Positions 7,449 to 16,599 of a stretch of 64,000 nucleotides of DNA are shown here, piece by piece (the first letter of the stretch is position 1; each line of letters starts with the position of its first letter). This DNA is from an uncultured Erysipelotrichaceae bacterium (GTDB lineage: Bacteria > Bacillota_I > Bacilli_A > RFN20 > CAG-826): NCBI GenBank assembly GCA_902787955.1, contig CADAIJ010000001.1, positions 124,001 through 188,000 on the forward strand. Reading direction: 5' to 3'. The notes under the pieces are model-generated. The model saw only the letters and a program-made list of their open reading frames with translations. It made no database searches and was not told the origin of the DNA. The translations under genes were made by a program, and so were the position numbers.

Positions 7449-8189
7449 AGCGTTTCCGACCTTATTTTCCTCTCCCTTAACGAGACGCTTAATATTTGGA
7501 ATATGACGAACAACGAGGATAATTGCGATGATCGTAACGACACTTGCATGTTCCCATCCAGCGAGGAGATAATATCCCCAACCCCACATGCCTAAATGTT
7601 GAAGATAAACAGGCTGGTCTTTAAGCACTAAAACAAGGAGGGCCATAACCCAAGATGTGATAGTGATTCCGATCGCTGTTCCGATACTTGCCACCGAGAC
7701 ATATTTGGTTTTGATTTTGAGTCCAAAGAAGCAGATTAAACCGATTAAGAATTCAAACCATGAGCAACCAACTCCAAAACCAGTGAAGACTGAAACTGTC
7801 TTGCCGCCTTTAAAGCCAGCATAGATTGGCCAGCAGTGTCCAAATGACGCACCAAGCGCGGCTAAATAGTAATAAAGAATGCCATTATCCCAAAGTAATT
7901 GACCGAAATGTTCTTGGAATAAAGGATTAAAAACTAAATTAACTAAAAGATATGCGCCTACAAGAGCTAAAATTGTTTTTGCCATATCAAGTAAGATAGT
8001 GATAACACCGATTTTCTTACCAAAGACACGACCCATATTAGTTCCACCAGCGTTTTTAGAACCGTATTCTCTGATGTCTTTATGGTACAGAGACTTAGAA
8101 AGAATAATAGAGAAAGGGATAGATCCGATTAAATATCCCATGATTAGCATTCCTAGAGCAATGACTATATTATATATAATAATATCCAT
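7440..8189 (-). CDS. plsY: Acyl-phosphate:glycerol-3-phosphate acyltransferase
   Basis: Integral membrane enzyme that moves an acyl group from acyl-phosphate to glycerol 3-phosphate, the first step of phospholipid synthesis. It acts after PlsX (36435-37475 here). Family motifs are present: GSKNAGGTNMGR near residue 45, GHCWPIYAGFKGGK near 120 and RHIPNIKRL near the end. There are about five membrane segments. The frame can be extended to TTG 8204, but a GGAGG site lies just inside it, so ATG 8189 (MDIIIYN, 249 residues) is the real start. It is divergent from parE. Confidence 0.94.
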   Translation of the reverse strand: MDIIIYNIVIALGMLIMGYLIGSIPFSIILSKSLYHKDIREYGSKNAGGTNMGRVFGKKIGVITILLDMAKTILALVGAYLLVNLVFNPLFQEHFGQLLWDNGILYYYLAALGASFGHCWPIYAGFKGGKTVSVFTGFGVGCSWFEFLIGLICFFGLKIKTKYVSVASIGTAIGITITSWVMALLVLVLKDQPVYLQHLGMWGWGYYLLAGWEHASVVTIIAIILVVRHIPNIKRLVKGEENKVGNAAK

Positions 8190-8210
8190 ACGTTTTTCCT
8201 CCAAAACGAG

Positions 8211-8232
8211 TATCTATTATACAAAATAGATA
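8211..8232. repeat. Perfect palindrome between plsY and parE
   Basis: TATCTATT (8211-8218) and AATAGATA (8225-8232) are exact inverted arms separated by 6 bases. The site lies in the divergent control region, upstream of the parE -10. It could be an operator, but no regulator is indicated. Confidence 0.5.
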
Positions 8233-8252
8233 TTACAATTCAATAATATTTT

Positions 8253-8261
8253 TGTTACAAT
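8253..8261 (+). promoter_or_regulatory. Extended -10 promoter of parE-parC
   Basis: TGTTACAAT, an extended -10, predicts a start near 8268 and a leader of about 24 bases that contains TTGGAGA. The same TGTTACAAT precedes rel. Confidence 0.6.
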
Positions 8262-8291
8262 TCTTAATTGTATTTGGAGAATCCATTTAGA

Positions 8292-10265
8292 ATGAGCGAA
8301 TTAGAAAATAAGATTCAAGAAGCAAAAGAGAGGAAAGCGGAAGAAAATTATACCGCTAACGACATCGAACTTCTTGAAGGTTTAGCAGGCGTTAGAAAAA
8401 GACCTGGTATGTATATTGGTTCTACGAACCAAACTGGTCTCCATCATTTAGTGTGGGAAGTTGTTGATAACGCTGTCGATGAAGCTTTAAGTGGGTTCGG
8501 TAACATTATTCTTATTACCATCCATAAGGATGGTTCTTTATCCGTTCTTGATGAAGGAAGAGGAATTCCAGTCGATATTCATAAAGGAACTGGAATGCCT
8601 GCAGTTCAACTTATTTTCTCCACACTTCATTCAGGTGGTAAGTTCTCTAATAAAGCTTATACTTCTAGTGCAGGTCTTCATGGTGTCGGTGCTTCCGTTA
8701 CAAATGCTTTAAGCGTTTACTGCGATGTTACTGTCTTTAGAAATGGTAAAATATCCCATCTACGTTTTGAAAATGGTGGTAAGCTCGCTATTCCTTTAGA
8801 AGAGCTTGGACCAACTAGAAAACACGGGACTTTGGTAAGATTTAAGCCAGATCCTAAGATTTTTGCCTCCACAGATTTTAAATTTGATACGATTACAAAC
8901 CACGTCCAAGAGAGTGCTTTTTTACTTAAAGGCGTTAAGTTTGTCGTAATAGACGAAAGAACAAACCAAAAAGCAGAATATTGTTATGAAGAAGGTATCA
9001 AACAATATATCGCTAGCATGAATGCGAATAAAACTCCTATAGGAGAAATCATGTCTTTTGAAGATACTGATGATGAAATCAAGATTGAGATCGCTATGCA
9101 ATATTGTTCCAAAGATTACACTGAAACAATCTATTCTTACGCGAATAATGTTCGTACTAGAGATGGTGGCACCCATGAATCTGGCTTTAAAACCGCTTTA
9201 ACAAAAGCGGTCAATGACTACGCGGAAGAAAATAACTTATTAAGAAATAAAGCTAAACTTGAAGGTAGCGATATCCGTGAAGGTTTAACTGCGATTATCT
9301 CTTTAAAGATTCCTGAACAATTACTTGAATATGAAGGTCAAACTAAGCAAAAACTCGGCACACCTGCCGCGTATAACATGGTTTCAAACTTTATTTATAA
9401 CCAATTTACTTATTATTTAAATGAAAATAAGGAATTCGCAATTTCTTTAATTAAAAAGTGTACAGATGCCCAAACCGCTCGTATTGCTGCAAGAAAAGCG
9501 AAAGATGAAGCAAGAAACTCTAAAAAAGTTAAAACTGAATACATTCTTAGCGATAAATTAACTCCTTGCCAATCAAAAGATTATGACAAAAACGAATTAT
9601 TTATCGTTGAAGGTGAATCCGCTGGCGGAACCGCTCGTAGTGGACGTGATAGACTCCATCAAGCCATTCTTCCACTTCGTGGAAAGCCACTTAATACGCA
9701 AGTTGTCACTAAAGATAGAATGCTTAAAAATGAGGAATTTGCCACAATTACAAACACCATTGGCGCAGGTATCGCTGATGACTTTAAGCCAGAGAATTCA
9801 CACTATGGTAAAGTTATCATCATGACCGATGCTGATACTGATGGAGCTCATATCCAAACCTTACTTTTAACTTTCTTCTATCACTATATGAGACCACTTA
9901 TTACAAAAGGTATGCTTTTTGTCGCGATGCCTCCTTTATATCGCGTTTCTAAAGAAGTTAATCATAAGCTAGTGTATCGTTACGCTTGGGATGATAACGA
10001 TTTAGAAGTCGCTAAAAAAGAAATAGGAGCAGGCTATCGCATCAATCGTTATAAAGGTTTAGGAGAAATGAACGCTGAACAGCTTTGGGAATCCACTATG
10101 TCTCCTAAATCTAGACAATTATTAAAAGTTACAATTGAAGATCCATTACTCGCCGAACAAAGAGTAAATGTTTTAATGGGTAATGACACCCAAATCAGAA
10201 GACAATGGGTAGAGGAAAACGTTAACTTCAACGAAGTTGACTCCTTTATTGATGAGGTTAAATAA
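8292..10265 (+). CDS. parE: DNA topoisomerase IV subunit B
   Basis: ATPase subunit of topoisomerase IV, which unlinks daughter chromosomes. The 657 residues show the GHKL ATPase motifs EVVDNAVDEA, DEGRGIPVDIH and GLHGVGASVTNAL, the transducer domain, and the TOPRIM motifs EGESAGGTARSGRDR and MTDADTDGAHI. ParE rather than GyrB is chosen because of the partner gene and the absence of dnaA, dnaN or recF nearby. A longer frame from TTG 8268 exists, but TTGGAGA at 8274-8280 is the ribosome binding site for ATG 8292. Two bases separate it from parC. Confidence 0.93.
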   Translation: MSELENKIQEAKERKAEENYTANDIELLEGLAGVRKRPGMYIGSTNQTGLHHLVWEVVDNAVDEALSGFGNIILITIHKDGSLSVLDEGRGIPVDIHKGTGMPAVQLIFSTLHSGGKFSNKAYTSSAGLHGVGASVTNALSVYCDVTVFRNGKISHLRFENGGKLAIPLEELGPTRKHGTLVRFKPDPKIFASTDFKFDTITNHVQESAFLLKGVKFVVIDERTNQKAEYCYEEGIKQYIASMNANKTPIGEIMSFEDTDDEIKIEIAMQYCSKDYTETIYSYANNVRTRDGGTHESGFKTALTKAVNDYAEENNLLRNKAKLEGSDIREGLTAIISLKIPEQLLEYEGQTKQKLGTPAAYNMVSNFIYNQFTYYLNENKEFAISLIKKCTDAQTARIAARKAKDEARNSKKVKTEYILSDKLTPCQSKDYDKNELFIVEGESAGGTARSGRDRLHQAILPLRGKPLNTQVVTKDRMLKNEEFATITNTIGAGIADDFKPENSHYGKVIIMTDADTDGAHIQTLLLTFFYHYMRPLITKGMLFVAMPPLYRVSKEVNHKLVYRYAWDDNDLEVAKKEIGAGYRINRYKGLGEMNAEQLWESTMSPKSRQLLKVTIEDPLLAEQRVNVLMGNDTQIRRQWVEENVNFNEVDSFIDEVK

Positions 10266-10267
10266 TT

Positions 10268-13108
10268 ATGGCTAAGAAGAACGCTAACCTAATTATTGAA
10301 GAAGAGATCCAAGAAAACATCCATAGTGAAACTATGGAAGAAATCATGGGTTCTCGTTACGCTACCTACGCGAAATACGTTATCCAAGATAGAGCGATTC
10401 CAGATGCTAGGGATGGCTTAAAGCCAGTCCAAAGAAGAATCGTTTACTATATGTATAAAAACGGGAATATTTTCACCCGTCCAACGAGAAAATCAGCGCA
10501 CACCGTCGGTGGAGTTATGGGTAAATACCATCCACATGGTGATACATCTATCTACGAAGCTTTAGTTAGAATGAGCCAAGACTGGAAAGTGAACGCTCCA
10601 TTAATTGATTTCCAAGGAAATAAAGGTTCAATTGATGGCGATCCACCAGCCGCTTATCGTTATACTGAAGCGAGATTATCTTTAATCGCGGAAGAAATGA
10701 TTCGTGACATCGAAAAAGATACCGTCGATATGGCACTTACTTTTGATGATGATGATTTTGAACCAGTTGTCCTTCCAGCTCGTTTCCCTAACTTGCTTGT
10801 AAATGGTAGTGAAGGTATCGCTGTTGCCTTAGCCACAGATATCCCTCCACATAACCTAAAAGAAGTAATTGAGGCGACTATATATAGGATAAATCATGTA
10901 AATGTCTCATCTTTAGACCTAATGCAATTCATTCCTGGACCAGATTTCCCAACTGGTGGAATTATTTATAAAACGCCTTCTTTAGTAGATTCTTACACCA
11001 AAGGAAGAGGGCGAATTGAAATATCTTCTAAGACCGAAGTTATCGATAACGATAAAGAAAAACGCATCGTTATCACCGAGATTCCTTATGGCACGATCAA
11101 GATTGATTTAGTCCATGAACTCGATATGCTTCGTCACGATAAAGTTCTTCCAGGTATTTTAGAAGTAAGAGATGAATCCGACCAAAAAGGTCTCCGTATC
11201 GTTATTGATCTTAAAAAAGATGCGAATATGGAAGCTATTTATAACTATTTGAACACCAAGACTGGTCTTAGAGGTTCGTTCTCACCAAATATGGTGGCAA
11301 TTGTTAATGGTTCACCAAAAACCATGACTTTGCTTGATTTTATTGATGCTTATATTGCTCACCAAGTTGAAGTTATCACTAGAAGAAGTGAATTTGACTT
11401 AAAGAAATCAAAAGGTCGTCTCGAAATAGTGGAAGGCTTAATTAAAGCTGTTTCCATCCTTGATGAAGTTGTAAACACAATTAGAGCTTCTAAAGATAAA
11501 CAGGACGCGAAGAAGAATATATCTGAGAAATTTGGATTTAGTGAACCACAAGCGGAAGCTATCGTTATGCTTCAACTTTATAAACTCACTAATACCGATA
11601 TGACTACTTTGATTAATGAGAAGAATACATTAATCCAAACTATCGCTGAACTTGAAGGAATCTTATCCGATAGAAAGAAACTCGATCGTTTACTTTGCTC
11701 TGATTTACGTAAGATTTCTCAAAAATATGGTAGAGATAGAAGAAGTGTTATCGTAGATAAAGAAGAAAATACCTTCAGCTTTGATAAACGTGACTTAATC
11801 GTTAAAGAAGAAACGATGGTGGCGGTCACTAATGATGGTTACATTAAACGTAGTAGTGTTAAATCTTATCGTTCTAGTGGAGATAATCCACTTCCAGGAT
11901 TAAAAGAAGGCGATGCCTTAATCTATAGTGGTAAGGCTATGACTACCGATTTCTTGATCTGCTTTACTAACCAAGGTAATTATCTTTATATTCCAGTTCA
12001 TGAAATCAATGAAAACAAATGGAAAGATGAAGGTAAACACATCAATTACCTCGCATCCTTAAATAATAATGAAAAAATTGTACGCGCCTTTGTCGTTGAG
12101 ACATTTAGAGATGACTTATTCTTTATTCTTGTCTCTAAATTTGGACAAATTAAGCGTCTACCTCTCTCATTATTCCCAATTGTAAGACATTCTAAGTCAG
12201 TAATGTGCATGAAGTTACTAGGGGATGATGAAGTTAAAGAAGTTATGTTCTCAAGAGGTAACTCCAATATCCTTTTATTCCTCACAAATGGCTTCTCTTC
12301 CTTATTTAATGAGAATGAGATTCCTCAACAAGGACTTAAATCTGGTGGGGTAAAAGCAATTGGAAAACTTAATGGAGCATTTATCGCAACTGGACTTGCT
12401 TATGATGTTAATGAAACTAAGGGTAAGATTATAATCTTAACTGATAAAGGTTGCCTTAGAATCTATGAAGCAAGTAATACTGCACTTACTAGAAGACTTG
12501 GTCGCTTGACTGAAGTATTTAAGTGCTTCAAGAGCGAAAAACATACCTTAATTTATGCAGGTAAAGTTTTAAATAAAGAAGAACCTACAACTTTATTCTT
12601 CAATACTGCACTTAAAGAAACAAAATCTATCGAAGTAAATGATTATCATTTAACTCCAATGGATAAATATGCAAAAGCAGGATCAGTGAAACTTTCGAAA
12701 GGTGATTCAATTGAATTTGTCTTCGTTAATGGTGACGATTACATCTCTAACGACATCGTTTCCAATATGATTAAAGATGAATTTGAGGAAGAAAATGAAG
12801 AAGATAGTGACACAAACACTCCTTCATTATTCGAAGAAACAGCCGTTGAAGAAAAAGAAGCGGAAGAAAATTCCGAAAACAATCCTGCAGAAGTCGATTC
12901 TTTAGGACAAAATGTCCCAAACACCGAAGATGTTAACGAAGAAAGTTTATTTGACGCTAAAGTGAAAGAAATCGAAGAGAGAAGACGTCTCGAAGAAGAA
13001 AAAGCTTTAGAAGAAAAGAACTTGAACGAGAAATTAGAAAAGATGAAAGAGGAGGAAGAAAAAGGCTATAAACAAGTATCCATTTTCGATGATACTGATT
13101 TTGATTAG
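10268..13108 (+). CDS. parC: DNA topoisomerase IV subunit A, with a long charged C-terminal tail
   Basis: DNA-cutting subunit of topoisomerase IV. The catalytic tyrosine is Y132 in AAYRYTEARL; the quinolone region reads HPHGDTSIYEALVRM (Thr93, Glu97). PNLLVNGSEGIAVALATDIP matches ParC better than GyrA, and the GyrA-box is absent. The beta-pinwheel C-terminal domain spans about 500-835. After it comes an unusual tail of roughly 100 residues rich in Glu, ending in a coiled-coil-like Glu/Arg/Lys stretch and the motif VSIFDDTDFD. At 946 residues it exceeds typical Firmicutes ParC (about 800). It is co-transcribed with parE. Confidence 0.93.
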   Translation: MAKKNANLIIEEEIQENIHSETMEEIMGSRYATYAKYVIQDRAIPDARDGLKPVQRRIVYYMYKNGNIFTRPTRKSAHTVGGVMGKYHPHGDTSIYEALVRMSQDWKVNAPLIDFQGNKGSIDGDPPAAYRYTEARLSLIAEEMIRDIEKDTVDMALTFDDDDFEPVVLPARFPNLLVNGSEGIAVALATDIPPHNLKEVIEATIYRINHVNVSSLDLMQFIPGPDFPTGGIIYKTPSLVDSYTKGRGRIEISSKTEVIDNDKEKRIVITEIPYGTIKIDLVHELDMLRHDKVLPGILEVRDESDQKGLRIVIDLKKDANMEAIYNYLNTKTGLRGSFSPNMVAIVNGSPKTMTLLDFIDAYIAHQVEVITRRSEFDLKKSKGRLEIVEGLIKAVSILDEVVNTIRASKDKQDAKKNISEKFGFSEPQAEAIVMLQLYKLTNTDMTTLINEKNTLIQTIAELEGILSDRKKLDRLLCSDLRKISQKYGRDRRSVIVDKEENTFSFDKRDLIVKEETMVAVTNDGYIKRSSVKSYRSSGDNPLPGLKEGDALIYSGKAMTTDFLICFTNQGNYLYIPVHEINENKWKDEGKHINYLASLNNNEKIVRAFVVETFRDDLFFILVSKFGQIKRLPLSLFPIVRHSKSVMCMKLLGDDEVKEVMFSRGNSNILLFLTNGFSSLFNENEIPQQGLKSGGVKAIGKLNGAFIATGLAYDVNETKGKIIILTDKGCLRIYEASNTALTRRLGRLTEVFKCFKSEKHTLIYAGKVLNKEEPTTLFFNTALKETKSIEVNDYHLTPMDKYAKAGSVKLSKGDSIEFVFVNGDDYISNDIVSNMIKDEFEEENEEDSDTNTPSLFEETAVEEKEAEENSENNPAEVDSLGQNVPNTEDVNEESLFDAKVKEIEERRRLEEEKALEEKNLNEKLEKMKEEEEKGYKQVSIFDDTDFD

Positions 13109-13111
13109 CCT

Positions 13112-13141
13112 AATAGATTGATAATTTTATATCAGTCTATT
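13112..13141 (+). other. Strong stem-loop between parC and yqeG
   Basis: AATAGATTGATA (13112-13123) pairs with TATCAGTCTATT (13130-13141) over 12 bp including one G-T wobble, with a 6-base loop. No T-run follows, so it is unlikely to be a terminator; it may mark mRNA processing or separate parC from yqeG expression. Confidence 0.6.
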
Positions 13142-13153
13142 AATCTAAAAGAG

Positions 13154-13684
13154 ATGAACAAATTATTTATTCCTACATTTCACGCTAAAAGTGTCTACGA
13201 CATCGATTTAGATAAGTTAGCCTTACTAAATGCTGACACTCTCTTTCTTGATCTCGATAACACATTAGATTCTTATAAGACAAAAACTCCATCAGTAAAA
13301 GCAGTGGAGCTTGTCCGTAAGCTTGAATTAGCAGGATATCGTATCATCATCGTTTCTAATAACACTGGTAATAGAGTGAAGCAATACGCTAGCGCTCTAG
13401 GAGTGGAATATATCCCATCTATTGGTAAACCATTCAAAAAGAAAATCTTAGCAAACATTGAACGTTTATCTTTAGATAAAAATAAAATTATTATGATTGG
13501 TGACCAAACGGTTACCGATATCCAAGCTGCTAATCGTAGCGGCTTAACCTCGATCCTTACAGACAAAATTGTTAAAGAGGATCAACCTACTACGCATTTT
13601 AATCGGTTATTCGATCGACCAATTAGAAGAAGCCTTAGACGTAAAAATTTATTAAAGGAGATAAATTCATATGGCGGAAATTAA
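13154..13684 (+). CDS. yqeG: YqeG-family HAD phosphatase
   Basis: HAD-superfamily phosphatase, subfamily IIIA, of 176 residues. Motif I is FLDLDNTLDSY near residue 30, motif II is VSNNTGNR, the conserved Lys is in GKPFKKK, and motif IV is MIGDQTVTDI. The natural substrate is unknown. Two earlier starts in frame (TTG 13118 and following) lack a ribosome site; ATG 13154 follows AAAAGAG and gives MNKLFIP, the family-like N-terminus. The end overlaps yqeH by 14 bases. This is the first gene of the conserved yqeG-yqeH-nadD-yqeK-rsfS set. Confidence 0.88.
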   Translation: MNKLFIPTFHAKSVYDIDLDKLALLNADTLFLDLDNTLDSYKTKTPSVKAVELVRKLELAGYRIIIVSNNTGNRVKQYASALGVEYIPSIGKPFKKKILANIERLSLDKNKIIMIGDQTVTDIQAANRSGLTSILTDKIVKEDQPTTHFNRLFDRPIRRSLRRKNLLKEINSYGGN

Positions 13685-14822
13685 AGAAATCATTCGCTGT
13701 TACAACTGCGGCGCAATTCTTCAAAGTGATAACCCTGAAGAAGTTGGCTATATCAAAAAAGAGGTTTTAGAAAGTGAAAGACAATCTTTCTTCTTTTGCG
13801 ATGAATGTTTTGAAAAAGAAAGACATCATAAGCCAACAACTGAACCTGTTATTGAAAAAGGCACATCCACAATTTTAAAAGACGCTAAAGAGAAGAATGC
13901 TCTCTTCGTTTATGTAATAAACGTTTTCTCCTTTGAATCTTCATTCTCTCCAATTGTTAATAACGTCATTAAAGGTGGAGACATCTTAGTGGTCGCTAAT
14001 AAGGTTGACCTTCTTCCAAAGAATATCGATTTAAACAAGTTTAAAAAATACATCGTTCATATTTTCTTACTCAATGGTTTAAGAATTAAACAAGATAACA
14101 TTGTTTTCTCATCTTTATTCGATGAAAAGACCACAAAAGATATGTTAGAAAATATCTATGAAAGAATGAACGGTAGGGATGTTTACCTTTTAGGAGCGAA
14201 GCTCTCAGGTAAAAAGACCCTTATTGATTCCATGCTCAAGTTCTATAGCAACACTTCACGTGAATCAATTATGACTAAAAAATATCCAGGAACAGAATTA
14301 AGAGTGATGAGAATTCCTCTTTCTAAGAAATCATCCATCTATGATGTTCCTTCAATTGATGATAATAACTCCATCCTTCATGAACTTGATCGCTTAACCT
14401 TTAAGAAAGTTTATTTAACTAAACAAGTTAAGCCTAGAAGAATTACATTAAGTAGCAAACACTGCTTATTTATCGGTGGTATTGCCTTTATTGAAGTTCT
14501 TAATGACTTAAAGATTACTTTTGATTGCTATGTTTCTCCTAATATCGACTTAGTGAGAGTCTCTAAAGTTAATAGCGATGTCAAATTCATGAAAGCGGTG
14601 GAACATAAATCAGTTCATCCAACCTTATCAAGAATTAAAACAATCCGTGATTTAGATGTCTACGAAGTAGATATTAATGAAAACGGCTTAAGAGATATTG
14701 GTATCCAAGGTTTAGGTTGGTTGACCTTTAACGCGGATAATCAAGCGTTTAGAGTCTTCCTCCCTCATGGAGTTAGCTTATACACAACAAGTTCGAAAGT
14801 ATTATTGAAAGACAAGAAATAA
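13671..14822 (+). CDS. yqeH: YqeH-like circularly permuted GTPase with altered nucleotide motifs
   Basis: YqeH proteins help assemble the 30S subunit. The 383 residues start with a zinc finger (CYNCG near 10, CDECF near 42), followed by the permuted GTPase order. G4 is intact, NKVDLLP. G1 reads GAKLSGKKT near 180 where GxxxxGKS is expected, and G3 reads YDVPSI where DTPG is expected; the G2 region keeps PGT but has Glu next. GTP hydrolysis may therefore be weak or lost. The C-terminal RNA-binding domain seems intact. The ATG follows GGAG and overlaps yqeG. Identity is secure from domain order and synteny; activity is in doubt. Confidence 0.88.
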   Translation: MAEIKEIIRCYNCGAILQSDNPEEVGYIKKEVLESERQSFFFCDECFEKERHHKPTTEPVIEKGTSTILKDAKEKNALFVYVINVFSFESSFSPIVNNVIKGGDILVVANKVDLLPKNIDLNKFKKYIVHIFLLNGLRIKQDNIVFSSLFDEKTTKDMLENIYERMNGRDVYLLGAKLSGKKTLIDSMLKFYSNTSRESIMTKKYPGTELRVMRIPLSKKSSIYDVPSIDDNNSILHELDRLTFKKVYLTKQVKPRRITLSSKHCLFIGGIAFIEVLNDLKITFDCYVSPNIDLVRVSKVNSDVKFMKAVEHKSVHPTLSRIKTIRDLDVYEVDINENGLRDIGIQGLGWLTFNADNQAFRVFLPHGVSLYTTSSKVLLKDKK

Positions 14823-14824
14823 AA

Positions 14825-15922
14825 GTGGGTAATTTAATCATTTTTGGTGGGACATTTGACCCAATTCATAACGGACATCTCCGCTTAATGATGTATGCAT
14901 CGTTAAAATTAAACGCGGATGTTGTTTTAGTGCCCGCTAAATCGCCACGATGGAAAGCGCCATTAACTAGTAGTGAACACCGTCTTAAAATGGTTAAATT
15001 AGCACTTAAAAACGCTCCAAGTGGCACAATTATTTCTGATTTTGAACTCAAATCAAAAGCAGATATCAACTACACGATTGATACCGTTAGATATTTAAAG
15101 AAAAAATATAAAAACGATAAACTTTACCTTTTAATAGGGGTGGATCAAGTAAATCGTTTCTCAGAATGGAAAAATGCAGAAGAATTAGCTTCTTTAACTA
15201 GAATTATCTATATCGATCGTCCTGGCTACAAAGTAGATAAAAAAGTAGTGGAGACTTATAAGATGACTTCGATGGAGTTTTATAATTCTGGTGAAGTGAG
15301 TTCCACAGATGTTAGAGAACTTAAATCACTCGATGTTCCTAATGAAGTTTTAACTTACATTGAAAAACATCGCCTTTACTTCGTGAATAAGATCGCAATG
15401 CATATTGATGAAGCGAGATTACGTCACTCCATTGAGGTGGCCCATTTAGCGTATTTAATCGCCAAAAAGAATCAAATAGATAATCCAGAGAGAGCCTATA
15501 TCGCTGGTATCCTTCATGATGTTGGAAAAAGTAAAGATTATATAGGTGTTAAGGGTATTGAATTCATGAAGAAACATTACCCAAGTTATTTAACTCTTCC
15601 ACCTTTTAGTTTCCATCAATTTATTGGAGAATACATTGCTCGAACTGAATTCGATATTAAAGATGAATCAATTTTAAATGCGATTAAATTCCATTGTACA
15701 GGGAACGCTAATATGGATGAGATTGCCCAGATTGTTTATCTATCAGACAAGATTGAACCGACTAGAGGTTTCGATTCTAGTTGGCTTATTGCCTCAGCCT
15801 TAAAAGACTATCATCAAGGTTTCATTGATACCTTAACTGATAACAAGAAATATCTTTTAAAACATAATAAAGACATTACCAACAAGCTCACAGACGCTTG
15901 CTTCAATATGTATTTAAAATAG
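14825..15922 (+). CDS. nadD: Nicotinate-nucleotide adenylyltransferase fused to YqeK HD-domain hydrolase
   Basis: A 365-residue fusion. Residues 1 to about 187 are NadD, which makes deamido-NAD from nicotinate mononucleotide and ATP: GGTFDPIHNGHL near 7-18 carries the HxGH site, and SSTDVRE near 160 is the ISSTxxR-like motif. Residues from about 190 are YqeK: RHSIEVAHLAY, AGILHDVGKS with the HD pair, and FHQFIGEYIA. YqeK enzymes cleave diadenosine tetraphosphate. In B. subtilis these are separate neighbouring genes. The start is GTG, two bases after the yqeH stop. The other NAD gene here is nadE at 45280. Confidence 0.93.
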   Translation: MGNLIIFGGTFDPIHNGHLRLMMYASLKLNADVVLVPAKSPRWKAPLTSSEHRLKMVKLALKNAPSGTIISDFELKSKADINYTIDTVRYLKKKYKNDKLYLLIGVDQVNRFSEWKNAEELASLTRIIYIDRPGYKVDKKVVETYKMTSMEFYNSGEVSSTDVRELKSLDVPNEVLTYIEKHRLYFVNKIAMHIDEARLRHSIEVAHLAYLIAKKNQIDNPERAYIAGILHDVGKSKDYIGVKGIEFMKKHYPSYLTLPPFSFHQFIGEYIARTEFDIKDESILNAIKFHCTGNANMDEIAQIVYLSDKIEPTRGFDSSWLIASALKDYHQGFIDTLTDNKKYLLKHNKDITNKLTDACFNMYLK

Positions 15923-15933
15923 GAGAATTAACT

Positions 15934-16272
15934 ATGCCAAGAAAAGACAAAACCTTATCCGTTGTTGAGAAAGTTTTAGACGAACATAAAGCTCAAGATA
16001 TTGTAACAATGGACGTTAAAGAAAGAACTCCATTTGCTGATTATTATGTCTTAGCCACAGCGGGAAATGTGAGACAACTTAACGCTTTAAAAGAGGCTGT
16101 CGTTGAAGCCTTAGAAAAGAACAAATTAAACATTAAAAACGTTGAAGGAAAAGTCGCCTCAGGTTGGATCTTAATCGATGCGAATCATGTCATAATTAAT
16201 ATCTTTACAAAGGAAGAAAGAGAAAGAATTGACCTTGAAGAGTTCCTTAGTAGAGACAATCGTAAAGCCTAG
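15934..16272 (+). CDS. rsfS: Ribosomal silencing factor RsfS
   Basis: RsfS binds L14 and keeps subunits apart in starvation. The 112 residues carry the family core: DIVTMDVKERTPFADYYVLATAGNVRQ near 24-50 and EGKVASGWILIDANHVIINIF near 75-95. The frame is open back to 15898, but AGGAGA at 15921-15926 and the family N-terminus favour ATG 15934. It follows nadD-yqeK by 11 bases and closes the yqeG operon; a terminator lies 25 bases downstream. Confidence 0.93.
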   Translation: MPRKDKTLSVVEKVLDEHKAQDIVTMDVKERTPFADYYVLATAGNVRQLNALKEAVVEALEKNKLNIKNVEGKVASGWILIDANHVIINIFTKEERERIDLEEFLSRDNRKA

Positions 16273-16296
16273 TAAACAATATATATTATTAAAAGG

Positions 16297-16333
16297 ATAC
16301 ACGCGTATATATGTACGTGTGTTTCTTTTTTTA
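16297..16333 (+). terminator. Intrinsic terminator after rsfS
   Basis: ACACG and CGTGT arms around a GTATATATGTA-type loop, followed by a T-rich run (TTTCTTTTTTTAT). Confidence 0.75.
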
Positions 16334-16503
16334 TCTTAAAGTAGAGAAGAATAATAGAAGAAGGCTAATCCGCTGTAAATATATTACTTCGCATAATCTC
16401 TATTATGTTAACTAGAGAATATAAAAGCACGATTTTATCGCATTTTGTAGCCAATTTCTTGGAGTGTCAAAATATGGTTATTAATCCACAAAATGGGGTT
16501 TTC

Positions 16504-16550
16504 CACACTCTGAGGGGATTTCAAAAACTACTAATTTTCTACTAATTTTC
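16504..16550 (+). repeat. Intergenic motif, copy B
   Basis: CACACTC (16504-16510), a 12-base spacer, then AAAAACTACTAATTTT (16523-16538) and a second unit CTACTAATTTTC. It repeats the arrangement at 7401-7448. An inverted GAGTGT lies about 40 bases upstream in both places. A weaker likeness, TAAAACTACTAATTATCAAC, is at 24661-24680 upstream of dxs. Confidence 0.55.
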
Positions 16551-16571
16551 CTTCCCTTCAACCGATTTTTC

Positions 16572-16599
16572 TTTACAATTAGACGCCTTTACCTATAAT
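16572..16599 (+). promoter_or_regulatory. Promoter of the 174-residue membrane protein gene
   Basis: TTTACA (16572-16577), a 16-base spacer and TATAAT (16594-16599). The ATG is only 7 bases beyond the -10, so transcription should start at or next to the A of ATG: a leaderless mRNA. Confidence 0.65.

Noticed and set aside
8268..8291. TTG start of parE and TTG start of plsY giving longer proteins
   Set aside because: In both cases a strong ribosome site lies inside the extension, pointing to the downstream ATG.
8268..13108. Calling the topoisomerase pair gyrB-gyrA
   Set aside because: ParC-type signatures, the missing GyrA-box and the lack of dnaA, dnaN or recF nearby favour parE-parC.
7401..16550. 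Resemblance of the CTACTAATTT motif to Cas12a-type CRISPR repeats
   Set aside because: Only a few bases match, copies are 9 kb apart without spacers, and no cas gene is present.
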